NCBI GenBank assembly: GCA_036023115.1
Contig: JAYKKT010000061.1
Coordinates: 12,087,501-12,151,500, forward strand
Length of the DNA: 64,000 nucleotides
Direction: 5' to 3'
From: Brasenia schreberi
Lineage: Eukaryota; Streptophyta; Magnoliopsida; Nymphaeales; Cabombaceae
Shown: one piece after another, positions 1 to 12,197 of the stretch
Layout: every line of letters begins with the position of its first letter
How positions within the stretch are numbered: the first letter of the stretch is position 1
The notes under the pieces: generated by a model
The model's database searches: none
Told to the model about the DNA's origin: nothing
Seen by the model: only the letters and a program-made list of their open reading frames with translations
Made by a program: the position numbers and the translations under genes

Positions 1-1067
1 TGCGAGAGACAAACTTGATGCTAGGGCGGTAAGGTGTATTTTCGTGGGATATTCCTCTACTTAGAAGAGATACAAGTGTTATGACACTGAAAAGAGTGAG
101 TAGTATATCACCATGGATGTTGCATTTTATGAAAACTTATAATATTTTGGTGCAGACGATAGTAAATTATCAAATTCTTCCAATAGTATCGTCTTACCAA
201 TATTACCAGTAGAAGAAAGGAACGAAGAAACAACATATCTGATTGAAGGAAAGAAATAACAAACTTTTTCAAGAGGAGAAAGAAAGATAGTCCTACCAAA
301 TCCTAATACTATCCTCAACCAAGATTCGACTCCTGAATGAGTTCGAGTAAGTACTAAGGTAAATCCTTCAAATCCTTCTAGTAATTCAAATGATTTACCT
401 ATTGCTCTTTATAAAGGAAAAAGGGAATGAGCCAAATATCTTATTCATAAAAGTGTATCCTATTCTAATTATTCAAAAGAATATCAGTTGTTTGTGATAA
501 ATGCAGATAAAGCTTATATACCTAAGACATATGAAGAATTTTAACTATGTGCAGAATGGAAGACACCTATGCGAGATGAAATTCAAGCTCTGGAAAAGAA
601 TTAAACCTAGAAACTTACAGAGTTATCACGAGAGAGGAAGACCATTAGTTGCAAATGAGTATACATTATCAAGGATCGAGCAAACAGGAATATAGAAAGA
701 TACAAAGCCAGGTTGGTGGCTAAAGGTTATAGCCAATCCTATGGGATTGACGATAACGAAACATTTGCTCCCATTGTAAAATTAAATACTATAAAAATTC
801 TCTTAAGTATGACAGTGAATCAGAATTGGGACTTGTGGCAGATAGATGTGAAAAACTGAGTTTCTTCAAGGAGATCTTACTGAGAATATCTATATTGACT
901 TACCATCTAGTTATAATTAGAGGACAAAGTCACAAAGTATGTAAGTTGAAGAAATTGATTTATAGATTAAAACAATTACCTAGACTGTGGTTTAAAAAAT
1001 TTAGCGAAGGTGTTCTCAGTCTGGGTTTCAAACTCACCATGAGTGACCACACATTATTCATTAGACA
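1..1067 (+). pseudogene. Copia A, left part: integrase end and reverse transcriptase
   Basis: The + strand reads the integrase C-terminal linker (RDKLDARAVRCIFVGYSS), then the start of reverse transcriptase (ERYKARLVAKGYSQ at about 690-740, ETFAPIVKLNTI, and HTLFIRH at the right edge). Many stop codons interrupt it, so it is a dead copy. It is cut at 1067 by insertion of copia B. The next codons of the same domain resume at 10151 (HGEKTIFLAIYVDDII), so the two halves were once continuous. The 5' end lies left of the window. Confidence 0.85.
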
Positions 1068-1428
1068 TATTGAATCGAGATACAATATCGATGAATACCA
1101 AGCAAATTTCATGAGAAAAATATGAAAAACAGATCTGAGGTGCATGTCGACCCAATCATGGCTGCCGCCTCCCTCTGTTTCGTATTTCATTACTTGTCGT
1201 TTAACCTAATTACAAACCCAGCTTTTATACTAATTATAAGTCTAAGTTGAAAGACATTAATACCCCTACTTAATGAGGACCTGATTCCCAATGGAACTAA
1301 TCCATTGGGATCCAGACTTCTAATTAACTTTAGACATCTAATTAGACTTTAAATAAATAGTGAACTCAAATAAGACCAAAATACAAACTGACACAACTTG
1401 TAACTGAACTATCGTTCAGTTTCCAACA
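1068..1428 (-). repeat. 3' LTR of copia B
   Basis: It aligns along its length with 9797-10150, with small differences including AACTATCGTTCAG near the internal edge. It is read TGTTGGAAACTG... to ...CTCGATTCAATA on the minus strand. Confidence 0.9.
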
Positions 1429-1542
1429 CGTCCCCTCAAGGTGGGTCTACAAGACTTGAGATGCCAAGTTTGATAAGTGCTCTTTTGAATCCATTAACTG
1501 GAATTGCTTTTGTAAGAATATCAGCTAATTGGTTTCCAGAAG

Positions 1543-4500
1543 TCACGTGAGTAAGATTGAATAATCCTTGGAAATCTTTTCTCTGATAAAGTGGCAGTCT
1601 ACTTCAATGTGCTTGGTCCTTTCATGGAAAATTGGATTCATTACAATTTGCAAAGCTGCTTTGCTGTCAGTAAAGAATTCAATTGGAGTGTCTACTTTCA
1701 ACCCGATCTCAGTAAGAAGTGAAATAATCCATAAACCTCCACACATTCCTGATGCAATTGCCCTATACTTTGCTTTAGCACTCGATCTAGCTACAACTGT
1801 TTGCTTTTTACTTTTTCAGGATACAATATTACCTCCCAGACAAACTACATACCTTGAAGTTACTGTGTTTGAACCTGCCCAATCAGCGTCTGAATAAATT
1901 TTTATATCAAGAGTACTATGTGGAGCATATAGTAAACCATATGTAATTGTTGATTTCAAGTATCTAATAATATGAAATACTGTATTCATATGATGTCTTG
2001 ATGGGGCATGCATCCATCTACTGACATAACCAACTACAAAACTGATATCAGGTCTTGTAATGGTGACATAGATCAACTTCCCCACTAATTTTTGACATCT
2101 TCCATTATCTTTATAAGGTTCTGACAAATCCTGTGAGATCTCCTTCTCAACTTCCATGGGCGTAGAACATACTTTGCAATTCTCCATTTTTGTTTCTCTC
2201 AGTAAATCCAAAATGTATTTTCTTTAACTTAAAAATAAATGATTATTTTTGTGTATCACTTCTATTTTCAAAAAGTAATGTAACTTTTCCAAATCCTTCA
2301 AGTCAAATAAGTCACCCAGTCTTCTCTTAAGGTCAATTATACCTTCTTTATCATCTCTAGTAATGATTATATCATCAACATAAACTAATAACATAATAGT
2401 TTTCTGACCATGCTTGATGAATAGAGTATGATCGCTGACAAACTGTTTGAAGCCCAAATGTTTAACACCATCACTAAATTTTTCAAACCAAGCCCGTGGA
2501 GATTGTTTTAAACCATAGATTGATTTCTTCAACTTACATACCTTATTTTCCTGTTTGCTGTGACTGCATCTAGGTGGTACATTCATATAAATATCTTCTG
2601 CGAAGGTCTTCCTGAAGAAATTCATTCTTTACATCCAGTTGCCATAATTCCCATCTTTTATTAATGGCTACACTTAAAATTATTCTGATAGTATTCATCT
2701 TAGCTACTGGAGCAAATGTTCCTCTATAGTCTATACCGTATCATTGACTATAACCTTTTGCTACCAATCTTGCTTTGTACCTTTCTATGGTGCCATCAGC
2801 CTTATACTTTACTGAGAAGACCCATTTACATCCTACCTTCTTTCTCTCTGAAGGTAGGTCCACTAGTTCCCATGTCTTATTTCGTTCAAGTACTGCAATC
2901 TCTTCTTCCATAGTTTCCTTCCATCCTGGGTGCAGTTGAGCTTCTTCAAATGTTCTGGGAATATGTGTATTCTCTGCATTTGTAATAAATACCTGATATT
3001 CTCTAGGATAATTAGTATATGATACCATACTTACCACTTAATATTTTGTAACTTAGACGTTTTTCCTTATAAAGGGCAGTAGGTAAATCGTTCAATTCAC
3101 TGTCTAACATAGACGATGTTACCTGTGATGGAGACAAATCTGCTTCTGGAAGTGAATTTTGATTTTGGGTAGTGGGCTGCTATAGAAAAAGAACTTCTCT
3201 TTCACCTCTGGTATATACCTGCCATTTCTTCTCCTCTTCTTCCCTATCTTCCATTGATTGCATTTCAACTGGCGGGAGTAGTATCACCTTTTTAGACTGA
3301 ATGTCTGATGGAAGATATTCCTGTGTATTATAGAATGGTGAATTTTCATGAAAAGTGACATCCATTGTAACATAAACTTTCTTTCTCAGAGAATCATAAC
3401 ATCTGTATCCTTTTTGAGAAGAGGAATATCCTAAGAAAATACATTTAATTGATCTTGCATCTAGTTTGTCACGAAGGTCCGGATGAATATGAATAAAGCA
3501 AGTATATCCAAATACTTTAGGAAATAAATGAAACTGTTTATGAGAGGAAAATAATAGGTGGAAAGGAGTCACCATTAAGAACTCTACTCGGCATGCGGTT
3601 TATAAGAAAAACTGTTGTCAAAACTGCTTCTTCCCAGTAATACTTCAGAACATTACATCCAATTAACGAGGTTCTAGCTACCTCTAAAATGTGTCGGTTC
3701 CTCCTTTCAGAGACCCATTTTGTTTAGGAGAATAAGCACAAGAAGCCTAGTGTAAAATCCCATGATCTAGAAAATATGAGTGTAGTGATTGTGACATAAA
3801 TTCACTAGCATTATCACTACGGAAAACTTTGATCTTATGTCGGAATTGAGTTTGCACAAACTGGCAGTATATAGGCAGAATATGTTTTACCTCATCCTTA
3901 GTCTTCATAAGATATATCATGGTGAATCTGGTGCAATCATCAATAAATGATATAAAATATTTGTATCCATGCAATGAAATTGTAGAACAAGGTTCCAAAA
4001 TGTCAGAATGAATAATCTCAAAGAGAGTTAAAGATCTTTCTTCACTCAAAGGAAAAGAAACACGGTGATGCTTAGCTTTCTGACAAGTTTCACAACTCAA
4101 ATCAAAATCATTACAATGACTAAACTCTGGTAATAACATTCTAATCTTAGAGAGAGGTAAATGGCCTAGTCTTCGGTGCCACCGAGATACATCTTTTTTC
4201 AGGTTCTTTGTGATGACAGATGATTGTAGAGCCACGCCGTTATGTTCTTCGCATAGATAGAGACCTCTTCTCAAACTACCCCAACCAAAGATTCTCTCCG
4301 TCCTGAGTTTCTAAAAGAGACATTCAGTAGATTCAAAAATTATACGACATTTCAGATCTTTAGTCATGACAAAAACTGATAACAGATTAACTGAAATATG
4401 AGGAACATGAAGAACATTTTGTAGTACACCAAATGGTGTAATAATACTTTATTTCCCAACAATAGGAGTATGTGAGCCATCTGCTAGTCTGATATTGATC

Positions 4501-5713
4501 TGTTCATGAATTAACTCATACTTATCCAAGTAATCTCTTCTACTGACTATATGATCAGTTGCACCAGAATCAATGACCCAAATTCGGGAATGGGAAACAC
4601 TAATATTACCCTCAGCAATAAATGAAAATAGATAAGCCATTGTTGCTTGAGAATCACTATGAGATGATGTGGATAGACGATTTGCATCAATTAAATGAGA
4701 TTTAAGTAACTCGATTTCTTTCTATATATCTGCCAAAGATGTAGAACTGTGATATGTATTCTGGTTATCTCCAAGTTGGGCCCTCCATGTATCCGCTGCG
4801 CTACTCTGATCACCATTAAAGTAAGCCTTATTAGTCTTATTATGAAAATAAGTAGGTCTGCCTACTATTTCCTAGCAAGTATCTTTAGTATGTCTCGACT
4901 TTCCACAATGGGAGCAAGTTAGTTTGTTTTTTTCCTCAGGGGTAAGCGGAGGTCTATTCCTACCACGTCCATGTCCATAACTTCCTCTTCCACGAGAAAA
5001 TTATGGAGTAGAATTATTTCTTCCTACAAAAGCAGTATTTTCAGAACTGACTTTGATCACTTTCTCTAATTTTTCCTGTTTTCTTCCCGTAGTAATAGAG
5101 AGTAAACTGTACTTAATGAGGAAAGTTCTTCTCTGCTAAGAATATTATTCTTTACAGTCTCAAACTCTGAAGAAATACCCCATAAAAGATCAAATACTTT
5201 GCGTTCTTCAAACTCTTCATTGCGTTCCTGTAAACAACTTTGGCATTTAGTTTTTGAGTAGATTTGCAGTTCTTCCCATAGACCTCTAAGTTCAGCATAA
5301 TATTCACTCAGTGATCTGCTTTCCTGTCTGTACTTCCTAATCTTCTCTATGATGTCATATTTCTTGGCAATATTCTTCCTCTATGAATAGGCATCCTGAA
5401 CTGCAAGCCAAATATCCTTAGATGTTTTTAAAAATATAAGGGTACTGCCAATTGACGGAGGCATTGATTGAATCAGCCATGCACTGACTAATGCGTTTTC
5501 TTTACGCTATCGAGAGTAAAGTGGATCAGTAACAGGGGGTTGGGATATATCACCAGTCAAGTAATCCCATCGCCCCCTTGCCATTATGGCCAACTCTATT
5601 GATCTGACCCACTGAAGATAGTTTTTTTCGTCTAACTTTAAGTTCGTGATTTGAAATCCATCTTCTTTGTCGAAAGAATGTTCATTTCCATCTCCCATCT
5701 TTAATCTTTCCAT
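1543..5713 (-). pseudogene. Gag-pol of copia B, broken
   Basis: Domains run right to left in normal Ty1/copia order. Gag is at 5713-4950 ([18 protein letters not shown]), followed by a zinc knuckle C-S-H-C-G-K-S-R-H-T-K-D-T-C at about 4875-4925. The protease has [10 protein letters not shown] at 4640-4449. The integrase zinc region and core are at 4274-3747 ([32 protein letters not shown]), with the linker at 3575-3180. Reverse transcriptase is at 3037-2224 with the catalytic YVDDIIIT. RNase H is at 2211-1543 (DADWAGS, DSKAALQIV). Stops and frameshifts between these blocks, several at former CpG or CAG/CGA codons, mean no functional polyprotein. Confidence 0.9.
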
Positions 5714-6365
5714 TGTGAATTGTACAACTGATCTCTATCAAGTATATGACTCGAATACAATAACCAGCAAGTCCAATTTTTGTTGAACCACAACCTTGAT
5801 CCACTCAGCCGATATACCTTTTTATTCCAAAATGAAGACTTACGCAGAGATAAGAAACATATTCAGCACATCTTCATTGATCTTGAATGAATCACAGCTT
5901 CAAACGATAACATGTCAATATCCCAAATTGAAATTCACGCAACAATCAAAATACGCCAATATTCCAAATAGGAATTCTCGCAGACCAACAACTTCAGGCA
6001 GATTAAGACCTTAATCGGGTATGGCTGAATGCAAGTGGTAGATGATAGGTTTCTACTGCTCTCATGTATTACACTATATTCTGTGCACCACTATGCTGCA
6101 CGCATACCAGAAAAAGAAGTATGCCTTACCAGAAACAATTCTGTCTTACTCTTAATGTCTGACTTAGTAATTCGATTTAAAGCCCACGTTTCTCTTCTAT
6201 TTTCATGTGATTTTGTCAGGCACAGGACTTGTCAACTTCAATCTTAAACTCAAGGATGGATTGATTAAATACCTCCTACTTTGCTTCTGTATCTGCTGTT
6301 ACACGAGAGAATCGATACACACGATGTCTTCTACTCCACTGATGCCAACGAATGCCTAGTCTTGC
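5714..6365 (-). other. Untranslated leader of copia B
   Basis: About 650 bp between gag and the primer site that hAT1 split. No reading frame of interest; the small ORFs at 5796-6247 have no recognisable domain. Confidence 0.6.
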
Positions 6366-6373
6366 TTTGATAC

Positions 6374-6455
6374 CAGTGTTGTCTGACGCGTATCGTATCG
6401 TGTATCGCTGGGCTCCACGATACGGGCGTATCGTATCGTATCGTATCGTATCGTA
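6374..6455. repeat. Left terminal repeat and short motif array of hAT1
   Basis: The terminal repeat is followed by several GTATCG copies, including a run of CGTATCGTATCGTATCG at 6428-6450. It is shorter than the array on the right. Confidence 0.7.
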
Positions 6456-6701
6456 CTTTAATATTAAAATAATATAAAAATAATTAAAAATTAATAAAAA
6501 ATCGAAAAAATCGAAAAAAATCAAGAAAAAATCAGGAAAAATCTGATAATTGCTTTAAATTCATATAATGTAAGTTTAGTACAGATTGAGCATTCAACAT
6601 TGAACAATTGCATCCAAATTTATATATTTTGAATCCAAAAAATAAAATACAGACATAGTTTACACTTTACAGTACACTACAGTTACATATAATGTTACAT
6701 T

Positions 6702-9199
6702 TTACAAATTGTAATCAGGATCATCAACTAAATAATCTTCATCTTCTCCTTGTTGCAGATCCTCATCATCATCAGCCACGCCCACACCTTCTTCTTCAAA
6801 ATCAAATTCTTCATCTCCATAATGTTGTTGCGCTCCTTCCAAATTAATCCAGGCAACGTCTTCTTCTGTTAGGAGGGCATTTTCTTCAGTGTCTTCCATA
6901 ACCCAATCTTCTAATATATCAAAATTATCCAAACTTATTGGATCGAACTGACTTTCTTCTCTATTTACTTTTTTTAATTGCCTACGACACAAACAAAGAT
7001 AAACAATTAGTAAGTAATATTAACAATTGAAAACTGAAGTTAAATAATATCGAATTGAAAATTTGAAAGTAATACAACATTACCTTTCACGAAGGCGCAT
7101 GTTACAACGAATATAAACCAAATCATTAAGCCTTTTGTGTTCCAACCTGTTGCGCTTTTTTGTATGGATGTGTTCAAAAACACTCCAATTTCTTTCACAA
7201 CCTGTTGCACTACAGGTTTGGCTTAAGACTCTAACTGCAAAATCTCTAAGGTTTGGACAATCACTTCCAAACCTGTTCCACCAAACATCTGTAAAGAAAA
7301 TATAAACATTAGAGACATAATAATCCACAGTAATGTAAGATGGAACTTAAATATGAAAATAAACAATGTACCTGGACGCATCGTAGAGCGGTTGCGAATT
7401 GCAACAGGCAAACCCATCAAGTGAAGAGCATTATCATATATCTCCATCTCTCGATGTATCGCATCTACTATGCTCTCATCAGGGACTAATCTGTCGATGC
7501 ATTCAATGATTCCTCGATTAACCTCACCGTCCCTTTTGAAGGTTGCTGAGTACCTCAATGATGGGTTTAGATAGTAGGCTGCTGCATGAATAGGCTGATG
7601 CAATTGTTTATTCCATCTACTATCAATTATTTTCCACACGGGCACATAATCTCTTTTTTTTCCATTAAAGTTATTTCTGATTGCTTCTTTTGCCCTGTCC
7701 ATGGATTCATAAAGGTAGCCCATAGATGGTTTCTCCTCGCTGTCAGCCAATCTCAAAACTTTCACTAAAGGACAAGTAATTTTCAATAATCTGATACATG
7801 CATTCCAAAATGAACTTCTAAAAACCGTTTCTGCAATCTCATTTAACTTTCTGTTCCTTCTGTTTTGTGGCAACTCTGCAAATTGTTGCCACTCATCTGA
7901 GGAGAACATTCTCTTTAAAGCTTGCTTCTGTCTCACAATACTCTGTACAGATAAGAAGTTTGTTGCGAACCGAGTTGCAGCTGTGCGAAGAAGCTCTGCA
8001 CCTTCTGTGTATCTCCTCATCATACATAAAACAAATGCATGGTTGTAAATAAATTTTGTAATATCTTGGCAACACTCAGTTGCTGCCTTTATTTCATCCA
8101 TCTCACCGATGTCCTCGAGGATGAGATCTAAACAATGGGCTGCACATGGTGTCCAGTAGAAAGTCCCATAAATATCAGCTAACTCCTTTCCGGCTGCTTT
8201 GTAGTTAGCTGCATTATCTGTAATCAATTGGACTACATTTTCTAGCCCAACCTCTTGTATAACCTTATCAAATTCCTCTCGTAGGATCTCTGCAGTGTGC
8301 CTCTCCTCTGACATATCTAGAGATCTCAAAAACATGAGTGCTTTAGGACAATATACAAGAAAGTTTAGCAATGTCCTTCCTCGCCTATCGGTCCATCCAT
8401 CTGCCATGATAGTGCATCCTGTTTCCTTCCACGATTGTCTCAAAGTCGAACAGTATTGCTGCACTTCAATCACGGTCTGATCTAATATCTTCCCTCTCAA
8501 CTTCTGATAAGAGGGCATCCTGTATCCTGGACCAATGTTAGCAATTGCATCTGCCATTGCTTGAAAATGAAAACTGTTTGCTGCATTAAATGGAATGCAT
8601 GTATCATAAAACCATCTGCCCACTGCAAGGTCTGCTTGATCGTGCAGTTGTTCTGAAGCCATAGCAGCACGAATTCCTGGCTGAGCACCAGGTGTAGTGG
8701 AAGGAGGAAAGAACGAATGTATGCTAGAAGAAGAAGCTCTTCCTCTACTCCTTCCTGAACTTCCTCTTCTGCCACCTCCAAAGTCTTCAGATGCAACCCT
8801 CTTTCCTCTGCTAGGTGCTCGCGAACTGCTATTACCAATATCTGTTCTAGCATCTGAAGGCAAACTATCAGTGAATCCAACTCCAGTGGCAGTAGCATCA
8901 TCAGCTTCTTCACACATCTGGAAATCATCCTTTTGTTGTCTCCTTTCCTGTATGCTCTCAATCATCTGCAAGCATTGCCATTTAATACCTTCTGGCACAC
9001 TTCTAACTCTGCCTGTGCATGGAGCAACTTCTTTCCTGGTTCCTGCTAGGTGGTGTTTCAACCTTGAAATTCCACCACTAACCACCTTTTCACAAAATAA
9101 ACATCTGATTTTTAACCTTGAACCCTCAACTGGTATACCCCACTGCCATGCCGGATCATCAGACTTTGAATGAGAGTCTCTACCACCCCTTCCTGCCAT
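6702..9199 (-). CDS. hAT transposase (BED, DUF659, hATC), three exons, unbroken
   Basis: Cut-and-paste transposase. Exons on the minus strand: 9199-7372, 7288-7084, 6981-6702; introns 7371-7289 and 7083-6982 have GT-AG borders. They total 2,313 nt, 770 residues, without a stop. A BED zinc finger (C-L-F-C near residues 33-36 with H-H near 49-50) is followed by a Ser/Arg-rich linker. DUF659 follows with [20 protein letters not shown] (candidate catalytic Asp near 267) and ITDNAANYKAAG (Asp near 328). The C-x-x-H motif [14 protein letters not shown] is near 351-364. The hATC dimerisation region has [19 protein letters not shown] (candidate Glu near 641). The tail is strongly acidic. I chose MAGRGGRD; an ATG nine codons upstream (9226) is in frame. 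Without splicing, exon 1 would run into intron 1 and stop at 7223. Confidence 0.88.
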
Positions 9200-9603
9200 C
9201 TCAATGGAGTACTTTAATTCAAACAAAAACCTGAAAATAAAAGCACTTCATAAATCCCCCAATCTTCAAATAACACTCAAATCGAGTGTCTCCCACTTCA
9301 TGAATGCAATAAAAATCGTATACACACACTTAATAACTTCATATTTTGTCATTCAAAAAAAAAACCCGAAATAACACAAAAAACAATAAATATAAAGGAA
9401 AAAAAGGAAAAAAACATTAAAAATATACCTAAATCCGAGTTTGGAGGCTTGGACGGACACCGTAGGGCACGATTTTAGAGCTTTGAACACCAAGGAGGCG
9501 AAAACCGACTCTTAGGGAGCTTGAAGAACCCAAAAGGAGAGAGGAAACCCGCGAAAAATCGCGGGTTTCCCTCGGCCCGGGACCCTTTATAAGGGTCCCA
9601 GGG

Positions 9604-9786
9604 CGTATCGCCCGTATCGTACGATACGGGCGATACGCACCGTATCGTGCGATACGGGCCGTATCGCACGATACGGTGCGATACGCCCGCACCTGCGATA
9701 CGGGGGCCCGTATCGTATCGTGGTGGCCCACGATACGATACGTATCGCACCATATCGTACGATACGGTGCGATACGGACAACACTG
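9604..9786. repeat. Right subterminal motif array of hAT1
   Basis: About 180 bp packed with CGATAC and its complement GTATCG, many paired as the palindrome GTATCGTACGATAC. It is unusually CpG-rich. Such subterminal repeats are the usual transposase binding sites in hAT elements; binding is inferred here. Confidence 0.75.
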
Positions 9787-9796
9787 TCTGATACCA

Positions 9797-10150
9797 TGTT
9801 GAATCGAGATACAATATCGATGAATACCAAGCAAATTTCATGAGAAAAATATGAAAAACAGATCTGAGGTGCAGGTTGGCCCAATCATGGCTGCCGCCTC
9901 CCTCTATTTCTTATTTCATTACTTGTTGTTTAACCTAATTACAAACCCAACTTTTATACTAATTACAAGTCTAAGTTGAAAGACATTAATACCCCTACTT
10001 AATCAGGACTCGATTCCCAATGGATCATGAATTGATCCATTGGGATCCAGACTTCTAATTAATTTTAGACATCTAATTAGACTTTAAATACATAGTGAAC
10101 TCAAATAAGACTGAAATACAAACTGACACAACTTGAAACTGAACTCAACA
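9797..10150 (-). repeat. 5' LTR of copia B with adjoining primer-binding site
   Basis: 354 bp, bounded by TGTTGAG and TTCAACA on the minus strand. Immediately inside it (9787-9796) the minus strand reads TGGTATCAGA, complementary to the 3' end of initiator Met tRNA. hAT1 entered this site, and the same bases now serve as its target duplication. Confidence 0.9.
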
Positions 10151-11089
10151 AGACATGGTGAGAAGACTATTTTCTTGGCTATATATGTTGATGATATTAT
10201 TATTATAGGTAATGATGTGAAAAGAATCACAGACTTAAGCGAGATATGCATAGGCTCTTTGACTTGAAAGACTTGGGAAAGCTATGCTACTTTCTGGGCA
10301 TTGAAATTATTCGATGTAATGGTTGTGTATTCTTAAGTCAGGTTAAATATATTCTTGATCTATTAAAAGAGACCAAGATGGAAGAATGCCGTATATGTAC
10401 TGTTCCTATTGAAGTTCAAAGAGGGACGGTTGGAGACTCTAAGAACATATATGAAGATGTGGGCAAATATCACAAATTAATTTGGTAAACTCATATATCT
10501 CACCATTACATGACCAGATGAATATGGTGTTCCATATTATCAGATACCTGAAGTCATCTATTACTCATGGTTTATGTTATTCTCCTAATTCATCTCTCAA
10601 TATTGAAATTTATTCAGATGCTGATTTAGCTGGCTCTTTGAATAATCGAAGATCTACCTCTGTGTACATTATATGACTACGGGGTAATATTGTCTTATAA
10701 AAAAATAAGAAACAATCAGTGGTAGCCAGATCTAGTGCTGAAGGAGAGTATCGTGCGATTGCCCTTGGTATGTGTGAGGGATTATGGATTTTGTGTGGAG
10801 GATTATGAATTTTATTGCTATTGGAAGAAATTGGCATGAGAATGATTATTTCAATTAATTTCTTCACATATAGTAAAGCTGCACTCCAAATGTCTTCTAA
10901 TCAAGTCTTCCATGAGAGAACAAAACATATCGAAGTCAGAGAAAAGATTTCCCAAAGAATTTTTAACATCATTTATGTTTATTCTAAAGACCAGTTGGCT
11001 GATATTCTTTGAAAACCAGTAGCTGTGAATGGATTAAAGAAAACTCTCGGCAAGTTGAGTGTTTAAAGTATTTAAGACCTAACTAGGCG
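10151..11089 (+). pseudogene. Copia A, right part: reverse transcriptase end and RNase H
   Basis: It resumes copia A after copia B: HGEKTIFLAIYVDDIIII at 10151-10205, then RLFDLKDLGKLCYFLGIEII and the RNase H region (DADLAGS near 10618, KSSMREQNI near 10910, ending KDQLADIL). Stops and frameshifts are frequent. Just before the LTR is a decayed polypurine tract (AACTAGGCG) where related copies have ACTTGAGGGGGCG. Confidence 0.85.
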
Positions 11090-11332
11090 TGTTAGAGATT
11101 ATCTTTGATTTACATTTCTGCATTTATTTTCGTGTTTGGATCATACAGATCCCAATGGATCAGATTCTGATTCATTGTGGGCTAAATATTATTAGTTCTA
11201 CTAATTAGGAATTTAGGTCTTTCAAGTTATAAACTAGTATAAGTAATGCCCTATGTAAAAACTATGTTTTTCGGGCCGCACACTCATTTATGCTATCAAT
11301 AAAGCTATTGCCATTTGGCTTTACATTGAACA
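11090..11332 (+). repeat. Probable 3' LTR of copia A
   Basis: It starts TGTTAGAG directly after the decayed polypurine tract and shares the GATCCCAATGGATCAGATTC block with the LTRs of the copia B/C group. The right border (TTGAACA) is a guess, because the other LTR lies outside the window. Confidence 0.55.
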
Positions 11333-11690
11333 CGCTTTTATTGCCTTTACTCTTAAACGTTTGCCGTGTTGCGTGGTGTGAGTTAAATGGATGCCAAGTC
11401 CCATCCCAGGCACCTAGCATCCGGGAGAGGGGCCCAACTCATATTCTCTATCGAAGGCCTTCTGAACTACTTATTCCACTGCACTTATGAAATCCGCTAA
11501 GAGTGATCCGGCTCGAGGGCCGGGTGCCGGTCACGTTGCGAGGCCCGTTGGCTCTTCTAATGGTCAGGACGTGACAAATTTGAAGTGAAGGAATAAGAGA
11601 GAGAGGGGGTGGCAACCCATGGATCCCTATACCTCCTTGCTTCATTTTAATGTTGTTTCATGTTTAGTTTTTGTATTATTCTTATTTGGA
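11333..11690. other. Unassigned GC-rich stretch between elements
   Basis: It is GC-richer than its surroundings up to about 11580, then has an AG-rich run (11590-11606). No coding domain or paired repeat was found. It may be a remnant of another LTR element. Confidence 0.4.
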
Positions 11691-11940
11691 TTGTATCTAA
11701 ACAAAGTGAAGTATATTCTTCATATTACAAATTCATCAATACCTAGTTTCAACTGCTTATTAAAATCATTCGTAGTGATAATGAAGGTGCATTTATGTCT
11801 GAGTCAATACATTCCTATTTCCTAAGTCAGGGCATCGTCCACCAACCATCTTGTGTTCATTCCCCACAATAAAATGATGTTTCAGAAAGAAAAAGTAAAC
11901 ACATATTAGAAGTAGCTAGAACCTTGCTCATATAGACGTG
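11691..11940 (+). pseudogene. Copia integrase fragment
   Basis: Around 11760-11935 the + strand reads IIRSDNEGAFMSESIHSYFL, then GIVHQPSCVHSPQ and [16 protein letters not shown]. This is the second half of a Ty1/copia integrase core (the D-N region and the P-Q-N-D-V-S-E-R-K block). No flanking domains were found. Confidence 0.75.
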
Positions 11941-12197
11941 AACATTCATGATAGTTTTTTCTATTTTACTTTATATTCGTGATAACAAATGAATCACATT
12001 TATCAGCCATCCCTGAACGATTTGTCATATTCTCGCTGTTTCTTAAGAAAAACAAGTTAGATCAGACCTGTTTTGTGTTGAACTTGGAATAAACTGTTTA
12101 GAAGGTAGATCGACTGAATGAGAGCCCTTTCTTGACAACCTTCTAAGTTGCGGTCATCCGTTTCTCCCCTTTCTTTAATCTGCCCACTCTGATACCA

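Larger units (their letters stand above)
6374..9786 (-). mobile_element. hAT1: apparently intact hAT transposon
   Basis: 3,413 bp with terminal inverted repeats CAGTGTTGTC at each end (left CAGTGTTGTCTGACGCG, right complement CAGTGTTGTCCGTATCG). The flanking 8-bp duplications are TTTGATAC (6366-6373) and TCTGATAC (9787-9794), one mismatch apart. It carries one three-exon transposase and dense subterminal CGATAC motif arrays. It lies inside the primer-binding site of copia B, so it is younger than B. Confidence 0.93.
1068..10150 (-). mobile_element. Copia B: LTR retrotransposon inserted in copia A
   Basis: Two LTRs (1068-1428 and 9797-10150) bound a minus-strand gag-pol. The flanks 1063-1067 and 10151-10155 are both AGACA, a perfect 5-bp target duplication. 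The polypurine tract is next to the left LTR (complement of CCCCTCAAGG at about 1431-1440) and the tRNA-iMet primer site is beside the right LTR. Without hAT1 the element is about 5.7 kb. The outer terminal base pair of the left LTR has decayed from TG to TA on the + strand. Confidence 0.92.

Noticed and set aside
8697..9173. Plus-strand 158-codon open frame
   Set aside because: Shadow of the hAT1 transposase on the opposite strand; the same holds for 8497-8961 in another frame.
9429..9884. Overlapping minus-strand frames rich in Arg, Tyr and Ile
   Set aside because: They translate the CGATAC/GTATCG array and the hAT1 terminus; the pattern is a result of the DNA repeat.
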